Positions 1-8,219 of a stretch of 25,303 nucleotides of DNA are shown piece by piece. A model generated the notes under the pieces. That model worked only from the letters and a program-made list of their open reading frames with translations, was not told the DNA's origin and did not search any database. How positions within the stretch are numbered: position 1 is the first letter of the stretch; every line of letters begins with the position of its first letter. The stretch is from Fimenecus sp045578245 (lineage in GTDB: Bacteria; Bacillota; Clostridia; Oscillospirales; Acutalibacteraceae), in contig JAZNJX010000031.1 of assembly GCA_045578245.1 (NCBI GenBank), forward strand, positions 1-25,303. The letters are read 5' to 3'. The translations under genes and the position numbers were made by a program.

Positions 1-263
1 CCATTCATATATACAGTTGCAGATGAGTTTGCACCATTGATTTCAAGGTAATACTTGTCAGCTGTTGGAATTTCTTCCATATCAATTTCCTTGTAGTAAC
101 AACAAGTGCCACGATAGTAGTCATTACCACCGTCCTGACCATCAATTGCATTCCAGCAATGTGGAACATTCACAAAGTCCCAATCAGCAGGAACTACGGA
201 AGGAACTTCACTAACGCCTTTACGAAATGACCATTTACGATTTAAACTTATACTTTTTCTCAT
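1..263 (-). CDS. Glycoside hydrolase family 2 protein, N-terminal part (truncated by window edge)
   Basis: The first 87 codons of a gene that continues beyond the left edge. The translation begins MRKSISLNRKWSF and contains the signatures of the GH2 N-terminal jelly-roll domain: an NRKWSFRKG start, VNVPHCWNAIDGQDGG (the usual 'W..V.lPH.WN' segment) and YYLEINGANSSATVYMNG. Family members are beta-galactosidases, beta-glucuronidases, beta-mannosidases and similar enzymes. The catalytic TIM barrel is outside the window, so the substrate cannot be named. No signal peptide is visible, which suggests a cytoplasmic enzyme acting on imported glycosides. The start is the ATG at 261-263, preceded by a purine-rich AAAGAAAAGAG stretch. 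It lies 54 bases downstream of the symporter gene ending at 318 with no terminator between, so the two are probably co-transcribed. The GH2 call is firm; the specificity is unknown. Confidence 0.85.
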   Translation of the reverse strand, partial: MRKSISLNRKWSFRKGVSEVPSVVPADWDFVNVPHCWNAIDGQDGGNDYYRGTCCYYKEIDMEEIPTADKYYLEINGANSSATVYMN

Positions 264-317
264 AGTTTTACTCTTTTCTTTATTTTTTATTTAAATATCT
301 GATTAAATGAGATAACC

Positions 318-1727
318 TTATTTTTCAACTGTGTTTGCTAATTCCTGTTCCTCTTTTTTACCAATGTTATAGATAAATGCCATTGCAAGGAAAGCAATAA
401 GCGAACCTGCTGCGAGAACAATGAAATAAAGGTTTTTAACTTTATCACCAAAATCAGTTGCCTGAACTGCATTTTCACCTTCAACGAAACCGATTGCAAC
501 AAGGCCCATTGAAACTACTGCCTGACCGATACCCTGTGCAAGCTTACGGAAGAATGAGTAAAGAGCATAAAGTGAGCCTTCTTCACTCTTACCTGTTTTT
601 CTGTAACTTACTTCAATACAGTCAGCAACGATTGCCCATACAGAAATCTGGAACACTGCGTTACCAATATTGAGCCCCATAAGGCAAATGATATAGAGAA
701 TCATACCTGTTGCATCAGCTGAAATAGGAACAAAGAGAGAAACGAGACCTGAAATTGCACCGATAAGCATGCATGTCACAATAACACTCTTCTTACCGAA
801 TTTTGATGTAAGTTTTCCTAAAAGTGCCATAAACACAATCATTGGTGCGTATGAACCAATCATTGCAATACCAACCTTACCTGTATCCTGGAAGAAATAC
901 TGGAATACCATATTGTTAAGCGCCATTGTTGAATTGAAAAGTGCAACAGAAGCAACTGATGCGATTGTAGCACCAACCATAGCTCTGTTTGTAAAGAATG
1001 ATTTGAATGCTGAGAAGAATGCTTTCATACCTGTTGAATTCTGACCATCATCTTCACGCTGTACTCTTTCTTTAACGAGCTTTGTTGTTCCCCAAAGAGT
1101 TGCAAATGCAACAACTGACATTACAAGTGCAACAGGAAGAAGTGTTTCACCCTTAAGAATTTCTTCTTCAATACCTGTTACAGGATTTTTAACTTTATTA
1201 TAAACAATACCGGGAAGAACAATCATAATAACGATTGCAGGTAAAGCTGCACCCACGCTACGGAATGTTGAAAGAGATACTCTTTCCTGAGGGTCACTTG
1301 TAATAACACTATGTAATGAACCGTATGGCACATTAACCATTGTGTAAGCAATTGACCACAAGCAATAAGCAATAAGACACCAAGCATATTTACCTGCATA
1401 TGGAAGTGATGTAATCGGTGCAAACAACATTACATTGAAAATAACAAGAATTAATCCACCTGCAATAATCCAAGGCATATACTTACTCTTTTTACCAAGC
1501 CTTTTTGTATCAACAAGGTTACCGATAACTACGTCATTTACAGCATCAAATGCTTTTGAAATAAGAATAATTACCGCATAGTCTGTTGCTTTGATACCAA
1601 TATACTGCAAATAGAAAAGCTGCATAAAGGTTGAAACAAGCTGGAATGAAAATCCACAGCCCATATCACCCATTGCATAGCCTATCTTATCCATCCATCC
1701 GAATGGTCGAATATTTTGTTCCTTCAT
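318..1727 (-). CDS. GPH-family (MelB-like) sugar:cation symporter 1
   Basis: A 469-residue, roughly 12-helix major facilitator protein of the glycoside-pentoside-hexuronide:cation symporter family. Family landmarks are visible: FDAVNDVVIG around residues 60-69, equivalent to the MelB DAINDP cation site and retaining both aspartates (D61, D65) and the Asn. Also visible are NVPYGSL followed by SDPQERVSLSTFRSVG (loop 4-5) and a late YALYSFFRKLAQGIGQA segment. Unlike its two neighbours it has Val instead of Pro after the second Asp. It is followed 54 bases downstream by the GH2 gene, so it probably imports the glycoside that enzyme cleaves. It sits after the terminator of symporter 2, so it needs its own promoter; only a weak candidate is seen (1747-1777). 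The substrate is not deducible. Confidence 0.9.
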   Translation of the reverse strand: MKEQNIRPFGWMDKIGYAMGDMGCGFSFQLVSTFMQLFYLQYIGIKATDYAVIILISKAFDAVNDVVIGNLVDTKRLGKKSKYMPWIIAGGLILVIFNVMLFAPITSLPYAGKYAWCLIAYCLWSIAYTMVNVPYGSLHSVITSDPQERVSLSTFRSVGAALPAIVIMIVLPGIVYNKVKNPVTGIEEEILKGETLLPVALVMSVVAFATLWGTTKLVKERVQREDDGQNSTGMKAFFSAFKSFFTNRAMVGATIASVASVALFNSTMALNNMVFQYFFQDTGKVGIAMIGSYAPMIVFMALLGKLTSKFGKKSVIVTCMLIGAISGLVSLFVPISADATGMILYIICLMGLNIGNAVFQISVWAIVADCIEVSYRKTGKSEEGSLYALYSFFRKLAQGIGQAVVSMGLVAIGFVEGENAVQATDFGDKVKNLYFIVLAAGSLIAFLAMAFIYNIGKKEEQELANTVEK

Positions 1728-1746
1728 TTTAACACATTCTTTCGTT

Positions 1747-1777
1747 TTTATATTTACATACTATTTTTTCGTTTCAA
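1747..1777 (-). promoter_or_regulatory. Weak candidate promoter for symporter 1 / GH2
   Basis: On the minus strand TTGAAA (1772-1777) is followed after 19 bases by TATAAA (1747-1752). The spacing is longer than ideal. It is proposed because a terminator just upstream (1791-1818) would otherwise isolate this gene. The -35 neighbourhood shares an AAACGAAAA string with the symporter 2 promoter. Confidence 0.3.
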
Positions 1778-1783
1778 GTATTC

Positions 1784-1818
1784 TTTTAAAAAACGGTGAT
1801 GAGTTAACATCACCGTTT
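1784..1818 (-). terminator. Rho-independent terminator after symporter 2
   Basis: A perfect 11-bp stem (AAACGGTGATG at 1791-1801 with CATCACCGTTT at 1808-1818) and a 6-base loop. On the minus strand the stem is followed by a T-rich run. It lies 19 bases beyond the stop of symporter 2 and ends that transcript. Confidence 0.85.
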
Positions 1819-1836
1819 CCAAAATACTAAACTATA

Positions 1837-3318
1837 TTATTTAGCAATTTCTGCTTTTTCGCGTCTTGCTGCAAGTTCTGCCTGCATTTTTGCAAGTGTT
1901 TTCTTGTCGAGGTTGTAAACAAGACCAAGACCAATGAACTGGAATACACCTGCAACGAGATAAAGAACAGCAACAAGCATACGAATATCGCAAGCTACTT
2001 CCCAGCTGAGCAAATTAACATCAATAGCTGTAAAGTTACCGTTTGCATCAGGAGCACTGTTATTTACATAACCCATAGTGCCCATAATTGCAACTGCAAC
2101 TGCAGGACCTACACCCTGAGCAAGTTTTCTGAAGAATGAGTGAAGTGAATATACTGTACCTTCTTCACGAGTACCTGTTTTCCACTCGTTGTAGTCAATG
2201 GCATCGCCCATCATAGCCCATGAAACTGTTGAGTAAATACCAAGACCCAATGCACAGATAAGCTGACCAACAATATAAATGATTAAATCAAGCTTTGTAT
2301 TCTCTTCTGTAACAGGAATAATTCCAAGTGGTGCAAGTAAGAGAGTTGCTGCACCGATAATGTAGCAAATTGAACCAATAGCTGAAAGTTCCTTCTTACC
2401 ATACTTTTTAACCATCTTACGAGCAAGGGGTGTGAAAACCACGATAGGAATCATTGCGAACATTGAAACAAGACCTGAAATCTTTGTGTTGTCAAAGTAA
2501 ATCTGGAATGTAACTGTAACAGCTGTTGTAGCACCCTGCATACCGATAAACATACCCATAGCAGCAAGAGTTGCACCTACTGCAGGTCTGTTTTTAACGA
2601 AGTTGCCCATAGCCTTAACAACATTGAATTTAGGTTGGTCTTCATTACACTGCACTTCTGTATCAACACGAATTTCAGTGTTTCTAATCATAACCTGGAA
2701 ACAGATGAAACCAACAACGCCCATAATAAGAGCCATTATGAAAACACGAGTGCCATTAAGTGATTCGTCTTCATTATAAATAATGAATGGGAATACTACC
2801 ATTGGTACCATGTTACCAATCATTCCACCGATTGAACGCCAAGCAGAAAGAGAAGCTCTGTCAGCATCATCAGATGAAATAAGTGATAAAAGTGAGCCGT
2901 AAGGAACATTTGCTATTGTGTAGAATGCATCCCAAAGAACATAACCACCAATGAAAATTGCAATCTTTGCAACAAGTGGAGCCTTTGTTGCAGGAATAAA
3001 GCAACAAGCACCACCAATAATAAGTCCGATTGAGCCTATTAATATGTACTGTAAGAATTTGTTTCTCTTGTACTTTCTCTTATCAGCATCAATAATTGAG
3101 CCGATAAGTGGGTCGTTGATTGCATCCCATACCTGAACTACAACTAAAAGAAGTGAGTACCAAGCGCTAAGACCCATAACCTGTGTCCAGAAAAGAGCCA
3201 TTGTGCCTTTAAGCGCAAAAGACATGTTGCATCCCAAGTCACCCATCATATAGGCAACTGAGTCGCGCATACCAAACTTGCGATAACCGTTAGCATCGAG
3301 CTTTTTCTCTTTTGCCAT
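1837..3318 (-). CDS. GPH-family (MelB-like) sugar:cation symporter 2
   Basis: A 493-residue, roughly 12-helix symporter starting MAKEKKLDANGYRKFG. It carries the GPH cation-site motif WDAINDPLIGSIID (D65, N68, D69), NVPYGSLLSLISSDDADRASL, and the C-terminal VYSLHSFFRKLAQGVGPA segment. The frame opens 11 codons earlier at 3351. That ATG directly abuts the -10 element at 3352-3357, so it would lie upstream of the transcript start. The ATG at 3316-3318 has an AGGGGG ribosome site about 8 bases upstream and is preferred. The gene has its own promoter and terminator. It is the middle of three tandem paralogues, all oriented toward the GH2 gene. The substrate is unknown; glycosides or glucuronides are plausible from the family. 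Confidence 0.92.
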   Translation of the reverse strand: MAKEKKLDANGYRKFGMRDSVAYMMGDLGCNMSFALKGTMALFWTQVMGLSAWYSLLLVVVQVWDAINDPLIGSIIDADKRKYKRNKFLQYILIGSIGLIIGGACCFIPATKAPLVAKIAIFIGGYVLWDAFYTIANVPYGSLLSLISSDDADRASLSAWRSIGGMIGNMVPMVVFPFIIYNEDESLNGTRVFIMALIMGVVGFICFQVMIRNTEIRVDTEVQCNEDQPKFNVVKAMGNFVKNRPAVGATLAAMGMFIGMQGATTAVTVTFQIYFDNTKISGLVSMFAMIPIVVFTPLARKMVKKYGKKELSAIGSICYIIGAATLLLAPLGIIPVTEENTKLDLIIYIVGQLICALGLGIYSTVSWAMMGDAIDYNEWKTGTREEGTVYSLHSFFRKLAQGVGPAVAVAIMGTMGYVNNSAPDANGNFTAIDVNLLSWEVACDIRMLVAVLYLVAGVFQFIGLGLVYNLDKKTLAKMQAELAARREKAEIAK

Positions 3319-3351
3319 TTTATTTTCCCCCTTAGAAAATTCAGTAACCAT

Positions 3352-3380
3352 ATTATACTAAAAATATTTTCGTTTTGCAA
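3352..3380 (-). promoter_or_regulatory. Promoter of symporter 2 (sigma-A type)
   Basis: On the minus strand TTGCAA (3375-3380), a 17-base spacer, then a perfect TATAAT (3352-3357). Transcription would begin near 3345, just inside the upstream alternative ATG, which fixes the translation start at 3318. Confidence 0.75.
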
Positions 3381-3394
3381 CTGTTAAATATAAG

Positions 3395-3420
3395 AAAAAG
3401 GACTGTGTTGAACAGTCCTT
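3395..3420 (-). terminator. Rho-independent terminator after symporter 3
   Basis: A 9-bp perfect stem (AAGGACTGT 3398-3406 with ACAGTCCTT 3412-3420) with a 5-base loop, followed on the minus strand by TTTCTTA. It starts 7 bases after the symporter 3 stop codon. Confidence 0.85.
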
Positions 3421-3426
3421 AAAATC

Positions 3427-4950
3427 TTATTCAGCCTTTGTTTCTGTTTCGTGCTTTTTACGAAGTGCTTCATAAATTGGTTCCATCTTTTCTTTTGTAA
3501 GAGGATAACCAAACTGGAATATAAGCCATACACTTGTGTAAACAATAGCAGGAATTACTGTACAGATAAACATAATCTTTTTACTTGTATCGTTTTCTGC
3601 AATAAAGCCGTTACCTGCAGTAAGGCTATCATATTTTGCCCACTGAAGAAGGAAAAGTCCACCTGCGTCAGCAACTGCCTGACCAAACTGACGTCCAAAT
3701 GTGTATGCAGAATAAACTGCACTTTCATTTCTGATACCTGTTATATATTCCTGATAATCAATAACATCCATAACAACTGCCCAGCAAGTAAGGCTTACGA
3801 ATGTGTAGCCGAAACCGATAAGGAGCAAGCAGAGCATATAGAGCCATGCCGGATAAATACCCTGACTTGGGTTAATCCACATAATAAAACTTTCGCTGTT
3901 TGCAGTTACAAAAAGGAATACAGATGTTATTGCAGAAATAATTGACATCCTGCCACAAAGCTCTTTTTTACCAAATTTAGCCGCAAGCTTTGGTGTGAAC
4001 AAAATCAGTGCAGCCATTGGAAGATAGGTACAAATGGTACCTATAATGCTAAGTCCTGTATTGGTGAAATAGTTTTTATAAAGATAAGCATTGAATGAAC
4101 CAAATTGAAGCTGACCGCTGATAAGCACACCTGAAAGAGTCAGCATAACAAATGGTCTTGATTTGAAAAGTCCTTTATATACACCCTTCAAATCAACGTT
4201 TTCATCATCAACAGCAGGTACACGTTCTTTAACCATTTTATGGCCGATAAGGTAAGTTACAATTGAGAAAACACCCATAAGAAGCGCATACATAAACATT
4301 CTGTTACCGTCTGCAACTTCAATTTCTTTGCCAGTCTGTTCATCAATTCTACCACTGCCAACATAAATAATCATAGGAGCAATCAAAAGAACAACTGCAC
4401 CACCAACACCACTACCAACTGAACGAGCAGTTGAAAGAAGTGTTCTGCCCTTAGGGTCGTCAGTAATAACAGATGCCAATGAGCCGAATGGAATGTTCAT
4501 TGCAGTGTACATTGTGCAATACACAAGATACAGAATAATTGCAAGAACGAAAAGAAGCATAGGCTTTTCTGCCAATGTTTCGTTATAGAAAACTGAGTTT
4601 TGGTCACTAAATGGGATAAAACAGAGTACTGTTGAAATTCCCAAAGGCACAGCAACAAGTCGTAAATATTGACGATATTTACCGTCTTTGCCTGCTTTTC
4701 TCTTAGAAACAACCGCACCCCAGAGTGGGTCATTGATAACATCCCATAGACGGGTGATGATGAACATATAACCAACAAGTTTTGGTGCGATTTTCATTAT
4801 GTCTGTCATAAAGACTTTAAGGTAACTTGTTATGTATGTAAGGTTAAACATATTACCAGCTTCAGCTATAGTATAACCAGCAATATCTTTAAACCCTATT
4901 CGGTTAGGATGGTTATTAACCTCTTTAACCTTTTTTTCTTTTTTTGCCAT
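3427..4950 (-). CDS. GPH-family (MelB-like) sugar:cation symporter 3
   Basis: A 507-residue polytopic protein of the glycoside-pentoside-hexuronide:cation symporter family. The cation-site motif is LWDVINDPLWGAVV (D70, N73, D74), followed by NIPFGSLASVITDDPKGRTLLSTARSVG and VYSAYTFGRQFGQAVADAGG near the C terminus. The lysine-rich N terminus (MAKKEKKVKE) resembles that of symporter 2. AAGGGG lies about 11 bases upstream of the ATG at 4948-4950, which supports this start. It is the first gene of the minus-strand sugar block. It has a good promoter divergent from the SPFH operon and a strong terminator, so it can be expressed as a single-gene transcript. The substrate is unknown. Confidence 0.92.
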   Translation of the reverse strand: MAKKEKKVKEVNNHPNRIGFKDIAGYTIAEAGNMFNLTYITSYLKVFMTDIMKIAPKLVGYMFIITRLWDVINDPLWGAVVSKRKAGKDGKYRQYLRLVAVPLGISTVLCFIPFSDQNSVFYNETLAEKPMLLFVLAIILYLVYCTMYTAMNIPFGSLASVITDDPKGRTLLSTARSVGSGVGGAVVLLIAPMIIYVGSGRIDEQTGKEIEVADGNRMFMYALLMGVFSIVTYLIGHKMVKERVPAVDDENVDLKGVYKGLFKSRPFVMLTLSGVLISGQLQFGSFNAYLYKNYFTNTGLSIIGTICTYLPMAALILFTPKLAAKFGKKELCGRMSIISAITSVFLFVTANSESFIMWINPSQGIYPAWLYMLCLLLIGFGYTFVSLTCWAVVMDVIDYQEYITGIRNESAVYSAYTFGRQFGQAVADAGGLFLLQWAKYDSLTAGNGFIAENDTSKKIMFICTVIPAIVYTSVWLIFQFGYPLTKEKMEPIYEALRKKHETETKAE

Positions 4951-4983
4951 AAAGGTTATTCCCCTTTCACATTATATAAAATG

Positions 4984-5012
4984 ATAATAACACTTTTCAT
5001 CCACTTTTTCAA
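4984..5012 (-). promoter_or_regulatory. Promoter of symporter 3 (sigma-A type)
   Basis: On the minus strand TTGAAA (5007-5012), 17 bases, TATTAT (4984-4989). A TATAAT slightly further downstream (around 4974-4979) is an alternative -10. The -35 element lies 27 bp from the -35 of the divergent SPFH operon promoter, so one regulator could affect both. Confidence 0.6.
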
Positions 5013-5039
5013 TAGGATAAATCTTTTATTGACTCTTTG

Positions 5040-5068
5040 TTGACATAAAATTTTTATAGTATTATAAT
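5040..5068 (+). promoter_or_regulatory. Perfect consensus sigma-A promoter of the SPFH operon
   Basis: TTGACA (5040-5045), exactly 17 bases, then TATAAT (5063-5068): a full match to the housekeeping consensus with optimal spacing. It lies about 50 bases upstream of the first gene, which in turn has an AAGGAGG ribosome site. The operon is expected to be strongly or constitutively transcribed unless repressed. Confidence 0.85.
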
Positions 5069-5118
5069 CGTATAAATAGATTTAAATTCAAACCTTACAA
5101 TGATAAGGAGGTAATATC

Positions 5119-6333
5119 ATGGCACAGATTGCTGATATAATTAAATATGAGGGAGATAACACCACCTTTATATGGAAACATCCCGTGGAAGATTTTAATA
5201 GTCTTACACAGTTGATTGTTCACGAAAATCAGGAAGCAGTATTTTTCCTCAATGGTCAGGCGCTTGACCTTTTCGGACCGGGAAGATACACTCTCGAAAC
5301 ACAGAATATTCCCGAGTTAAGCAAATCACTTAACCGTACGACTGGTGACGAAACTCCATTTCATTGTGAAGTTTACTTCATAAATAAGGTCGAGCAAATG
5401 GCAATCAAATGGGGTACAGACTCAAAAGTACAGTACATTGAACCAACTTACGGTTTCCCGATTTCTATAGGTGCAAGTGGTGAAATGAGTCTTCGTGCTG
5501 AAAACTCACGCAAACTTCTTTTGAAATTAGTTGGAACAGAAAGCTATCTTACTCAGGCTAAGCTTGTTTCCTTCTTCCGTTCATTCCTTATGACAAGAGT
5601 TAAGACATATATTGCTCAGGCAATGAAAGCTAACAGCATCAATATTTTTGAAATTGATGCACAGCTTACAGTTTTCTCTGATGCAATCAAGTCTCTTCTC
5701 GTAAATGATTTTGCAGATTATGGTATTGCGCTTGAACAGTTTTTTGTAACAACTGTTGTTAAGCCTGATGGTGACAAACAGTACGAACAGTTTAAAGAAC
5801 TTCATTTCCGTCAGTATGCTGATATTGCAGAGGCAAAACTCCGTCAGCAGAAAGAAATCATAGATGCAGAAACACAGGCACAGAAAGTTGTTATTGATTC
5901 CAAAGCACAGGCTGCAAAGCGTGCACAGGAGGGCTATACATACAGTCAGGAACGTGGATTTGATGTTGCTGAAAAAGTTGCTGAAAATGAAGCAGTTGGC
6001 GAATTCACAAACATGGGTGTTGGTCTTGGAACAATGGCAGGTGTTGGTGGTGCTGTCGGCGGTATGGTTGGTGGTATGGTTAATGACGCTATAAATGCAA
6101 CTGCAAAATGTGAAAAATGTGGGGCAGCTCTTCCACAAAATTCAAAATTCTGCCTTCAATGTGGTGAGAAAATAGCAGAATCAACCCTTGTTACTTGTCC
6201 TGGTTGTGGCAAACAAGTTCAAAAAGGCAAATTCTGTCTTGAATGCGGATATAAATTTGCTGTAACTTGTTCCAAATGTGGCACGGAAGTAGAAAATGGA
6301 AAATTCTGCCCACAATGTGGCGAAAAGCTTTAA
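5119..6333 (+). CDS. SPFH/Band-7 domain protein with three C-terminal zinc ribbons (YdjI-like)
   Basis: 404 residues. An SPFH (stomatin/prohibitin/flotillin-like) domain of the YdjI / 'virion core protein' type occupies about residues 15-235. A charged coiled coil rich in Ala, Gln and Lys follows (about 235-290), then a glycine-rich stretch (299-320). Three tandem CxxC-CxxC zinc ribbons end the protein, with cysteine pairs at 331/334-345/348, 360/363-373/376 and 384/387-397/400. SPFH proteins oligomerise on membranes and act as scaffolds. In Bacillus the related ydjI belongs to the pspA/ydjGHI envelope-stress locus. AAGGAGG sits 8 bases before the ATG. It is first in a three-gene operon with a membrane protein and a second zinc-ribbon membrane protein. 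The SPFH and zinc-ribbon calls are secure; the cellular role is inferred. Confidence 0.85.
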   Translation: MAQIADIIKYEGDNTTFIWKHPVEDFNSLTQLIVHENQEAVFFLNGQALDLFGPGRYTLETQNIPELSKSLNRTTGDETPFHCEVYFINKVEQMAIKWGTDSKVQYIEPTYGFPISIGASGEMSLRAENSRKLLLKLVGTESYLTQAKLVSFFRSFLMTRVKTYIAQAMKANSINIFEIDAQLTVFSDAIKSLLVNDFADYGIALEQFFVTTVVKPDGDKQYEQFKELHFRQYADIAEAKLRQQKEIIDAETQAQKVVIDSKAQAAKRAQEGYTYSQERGFDVAEKVAENEAVGEFTNMGVGLGTMAGVGGAVGGMVGGMVNDAINATAKCEKCGAALPQNSKFCLQCGEKIAESTLVTCPGCGKQVQKGKFCLECGYKFAVTCSKCGTEVENGKFCPQCGEKL

Positions 6334-6349
6334 TTGGAGGTAGCGAAAA

Positions 6350-7057
6350 ATGAAAATGAGTAAAAACTTTAAATTATATGCTATTGTATGGGCAATTCTC
6401 CTTATTCTTTTTAATGTAATTGTGTTCGTAACTCCATCCGAGTATGAGGGCGAAAGCAAATTTACAGATAGTTTTTGGATTGGTTATGCCCTTGTTACTG
6501 TTGGATTTTTAGGTCAACTTGCTTGTTCATATACAGGACTTAAAGACGATAATCTTAACAAGGTTTTCTTTAATATTCCACTTTTAAGAATCAGTATTAT
6601 CGGTCTTGTTATAAGTGCTGTTGCAGGTTCTGTTTTCATGGCAATTCCTACTATTGAAAGTTGGATTGCCGCTATTATCTCTGTAGTTATTCTTGCTTTT
6701 GTGGCTATTGCAACTATCAAAGCAAAAGCTGTTGGAGATATTGCAGAATCAGTTGAAAAGAAGATAAAAGAACAAACCTTCTTTATTAAAAATCTTACTG
6801 TTGATGCACAAAATCTTATTGCAAGAGCAAATAATTCTGAAACAAAAGCAACTGTTGAAAAAGTTTACGAAGCAATCAGATATTCCGACCCAATGAGTAA
6901 CGATAATCTCAGTGAAATCGAAGGAAGAATCGGATACGAATTCAAAACTTTTGAAATGGCTGTAAGAAGTGGTGACAACGCTGTTGCAGAAAGCCAGGCA
7001 AAAGAGTTGCTCATTTTAATCGACAACAGAAACAACAAATGCAAAGCACTTAAATAA
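6350..7057 (+). CDS. Four-helix membrane protein of the SPFH operon, function unknown
   Basis: 235 residues. Four hydrophobic segments are visible at about 9-28, 41-61, 79-98 and 101-124. A soluble, mostly helical and charged C-terminal domain (about 127-235) follows and probably faces the cytoplasm. It has no zinc ribbon and no catalytic motif I recognise. GGAGG lies 9 bases upstream of the first ATG (a second ATG two codons later is less well placed). It starts 16 bases after the SPFH gene stop and is followed after 13 bases by the third gene, so it is co-transcribed. By position it is comparable to the membrane components of Bacillus ydjGHI and could recruit the SPFH scaffold to the membrane. 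That role is inference only. Confidence 0.75.
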   Translation: MKMSKNFKLYAIVWAILLILFNVIVFVTPSEYEGESKFTDSFWIGYALVTVGFLGQLACSYTGLKDDNLNKVFFNIPLLRISIIGLVISAVAGSVFMAIPTIESWIAAIISVVILAFVAIATIKAKAVGDIAESVEKKIKEQTFFIKNLTVDAQNLIARANNSETKATVEKVYEAIRYSDPMSNDNLSEIEGRIGYEFKTFEMAVRSGDNAVAESQAKELLILIDNRNNKCKALK

Positions 7058-7070
7058 TTGAGGTGTCAAA

Positions 7071-8213
7071 ATGTCCATCTTAAAATGTGAAATGTGTGGT
7101 GGTACGGTTGTCTTGGAGGAAAACGGTACCGTTGCTGTTTGCGAATACTGTGGTACTCGTAAAGCTATCAGTCAACCTGAAAAAACTGTTTTCACAAGTG
7201 ATACCACACATAAAACTCACAACGAACAACAGAATAATGCACAAGCAGATGCTTTTCGTATAGAAAATGAAAAAAGAAAAGCCGAAGAGGCAAATGCTCT
7301 AGCACAACAAGCTCGACTTGAGGCAGAAACCCAACGTCTCGAACGCGAAAGACTTGCTGAAAAAAAGGGTTTTGAAAGAAAAGAACGTTCAAAAAAACTC
7401 AAAAAGAGAATACTTACTGTTCTTCTTGCAATCGTTGCCATCTCTGCATTAGGATTTCTTACTGTAACAGTTATTATCCCAAGTGTAAAATATAACAGCG
7501 CAGTAAAAGCAGTGGAAGAACAGAATTACGAAGAAGCATATATTACTTTTAAATCTCTGTATAAATTCAAAGACAGCCAAGCTAAGGCTGATGCTATTAT
7601 CAAGGAACATCCTGAAGTTGCACAGATTGGTGACATTATCTATTTAGGTACATACGAACAGGACAACAATTTCTCAAACGGTAAAGAGGAAATTGAATGG
7701 AAAGTACTTGATAAAGATGCAAACGGAAAGATGCTTGTTGTCAGCAAATATGCTATTGACTGTGGTAATTATCACTCCTCGCCTAAACAGATAACTTGGG
7801 AAGACAGTGATATCCGAAAATGGCTTAACAACGATTTTATTGCAACTGCTTTTTCATCAAAGGAAAAATCATATCTTCAGACATCCACTATTGATAATTC
7901 AGGAAATCCTGACTATAAAATAAATGGTGGAAATAACACGAAGGACCGTGTATTCCTTTTATCTATCGATGAGGCAAAAAGATATTTACCTAAGACTGTT
8001 GACAGAATCTGTATCGCAACAAAATATGCACAGACCAAAGGTTCAGAACTTGATAGTATTACCCGTGCTTGTCGTTGGTGGCTACGTTCCCCGGGGTCAA
8101 CTCTTTACAGTGCCTCTTCCGTTAAAATTGACGGATTTATTCTTCAACTGGGAACTCCCGTTTCCATTGATAAATCATTTATCCGTCCTGCAATGTGGAT
8201 TGAAATTAAATAA
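7071..8213 (+). CDS. Zinc-ribbon, coiled-coil, single-TM protein with C-terminal DUF6273-like domain
   Basis: 380 residues. An N-terminal zinc ribbon (C6/C9 and C24/C27) is followed by a Gln/Glu/Lys/Arg-rich coiled coil (about 60-112), one transmembrane helix (about 113-136) and a short TPR-like helical linker (140-180, AVEEQNYEEAYITFKSLYKFKD). The C-terminal domain (about 187-380) resembles DUF6273, with GDIIYLGTYEQ, IEWKVLDKDANGKMLVVS, WEDSDIRKWLNNDF and CRWWLRSPG. DUF6273 modules are common in Clostridia surface and membrane proteins, and their function is unsettled. The zinc ribbon and coiled coil should be cytoplasmic and the DUF6273 domain outside. Its zinc ribbon echoes those of the SPFH protein two genes upstream, suggesting a common complex. 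It ends the operon just before a strong terminator. Confidence 0.8.
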   Translation: MSILKCEMCGGTVVLEENGTVAVCEYCGTRKAISQPEKTVFTSDTTHKTHNEQQNNAQADAFRIENEKRKAEEANALAQQARLEAETQRLERERLAEKKGFERKERSKKLKKRILTVLLAIVAISALGFLTVTVIIPSVKYNSAVKAVEEQNYEEAYITFKSLYKFKDSQAKADAIIKEHPEVAQIGDIIYLGTYEQDNNFSNGKEEIEWKVLDKDANGKMLVVSKYAIDCGNYHSSPKQITWEDSDIRKWLNNDFIATAFSSKEKSYLQTSTIDNSGNPDYKINGGNNTKDRVFLLSIDEAKRYLPKTVDRICIATKYAQTKGSELDSITRACRWWLRSPGSTLYSASSVKIDGFILQLGTPVSIDKSFIRPAMWIEIK

Positions 8214-8219
8214 AAATGT

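Noticed and set aside
1737..1777. CcpA cre site at the symporter 1 promoter
   Set aside because: TGAAACG lacks one base of the TGWAANCGNTNWCA spacing and the right half does not match.
3316..3351. Upstream ATG (3351) as start of symporter 2
   Set aside because: It directly abuts the -10 element and lies upstream of the predicted transcript start, with no ribosome site. The ATG at 3318 has AGGGGG upstream.
3451..3945. 164-residue open frame on the plus strand, antisense to symporter 3
   Set aside because: Cysteine- and asparagine-rich translation with no family resemblance and no ribosome site. It lies fully inside a well-supported transporter gene.
5581..6138. 185-residue open frame on the minus strand inside the SPFH gene
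   Set aside because: Composition (Cys, Phe, Asn-rich) is typical of an antisense shadow of a coding gene. There is no ribosome site or promoter.
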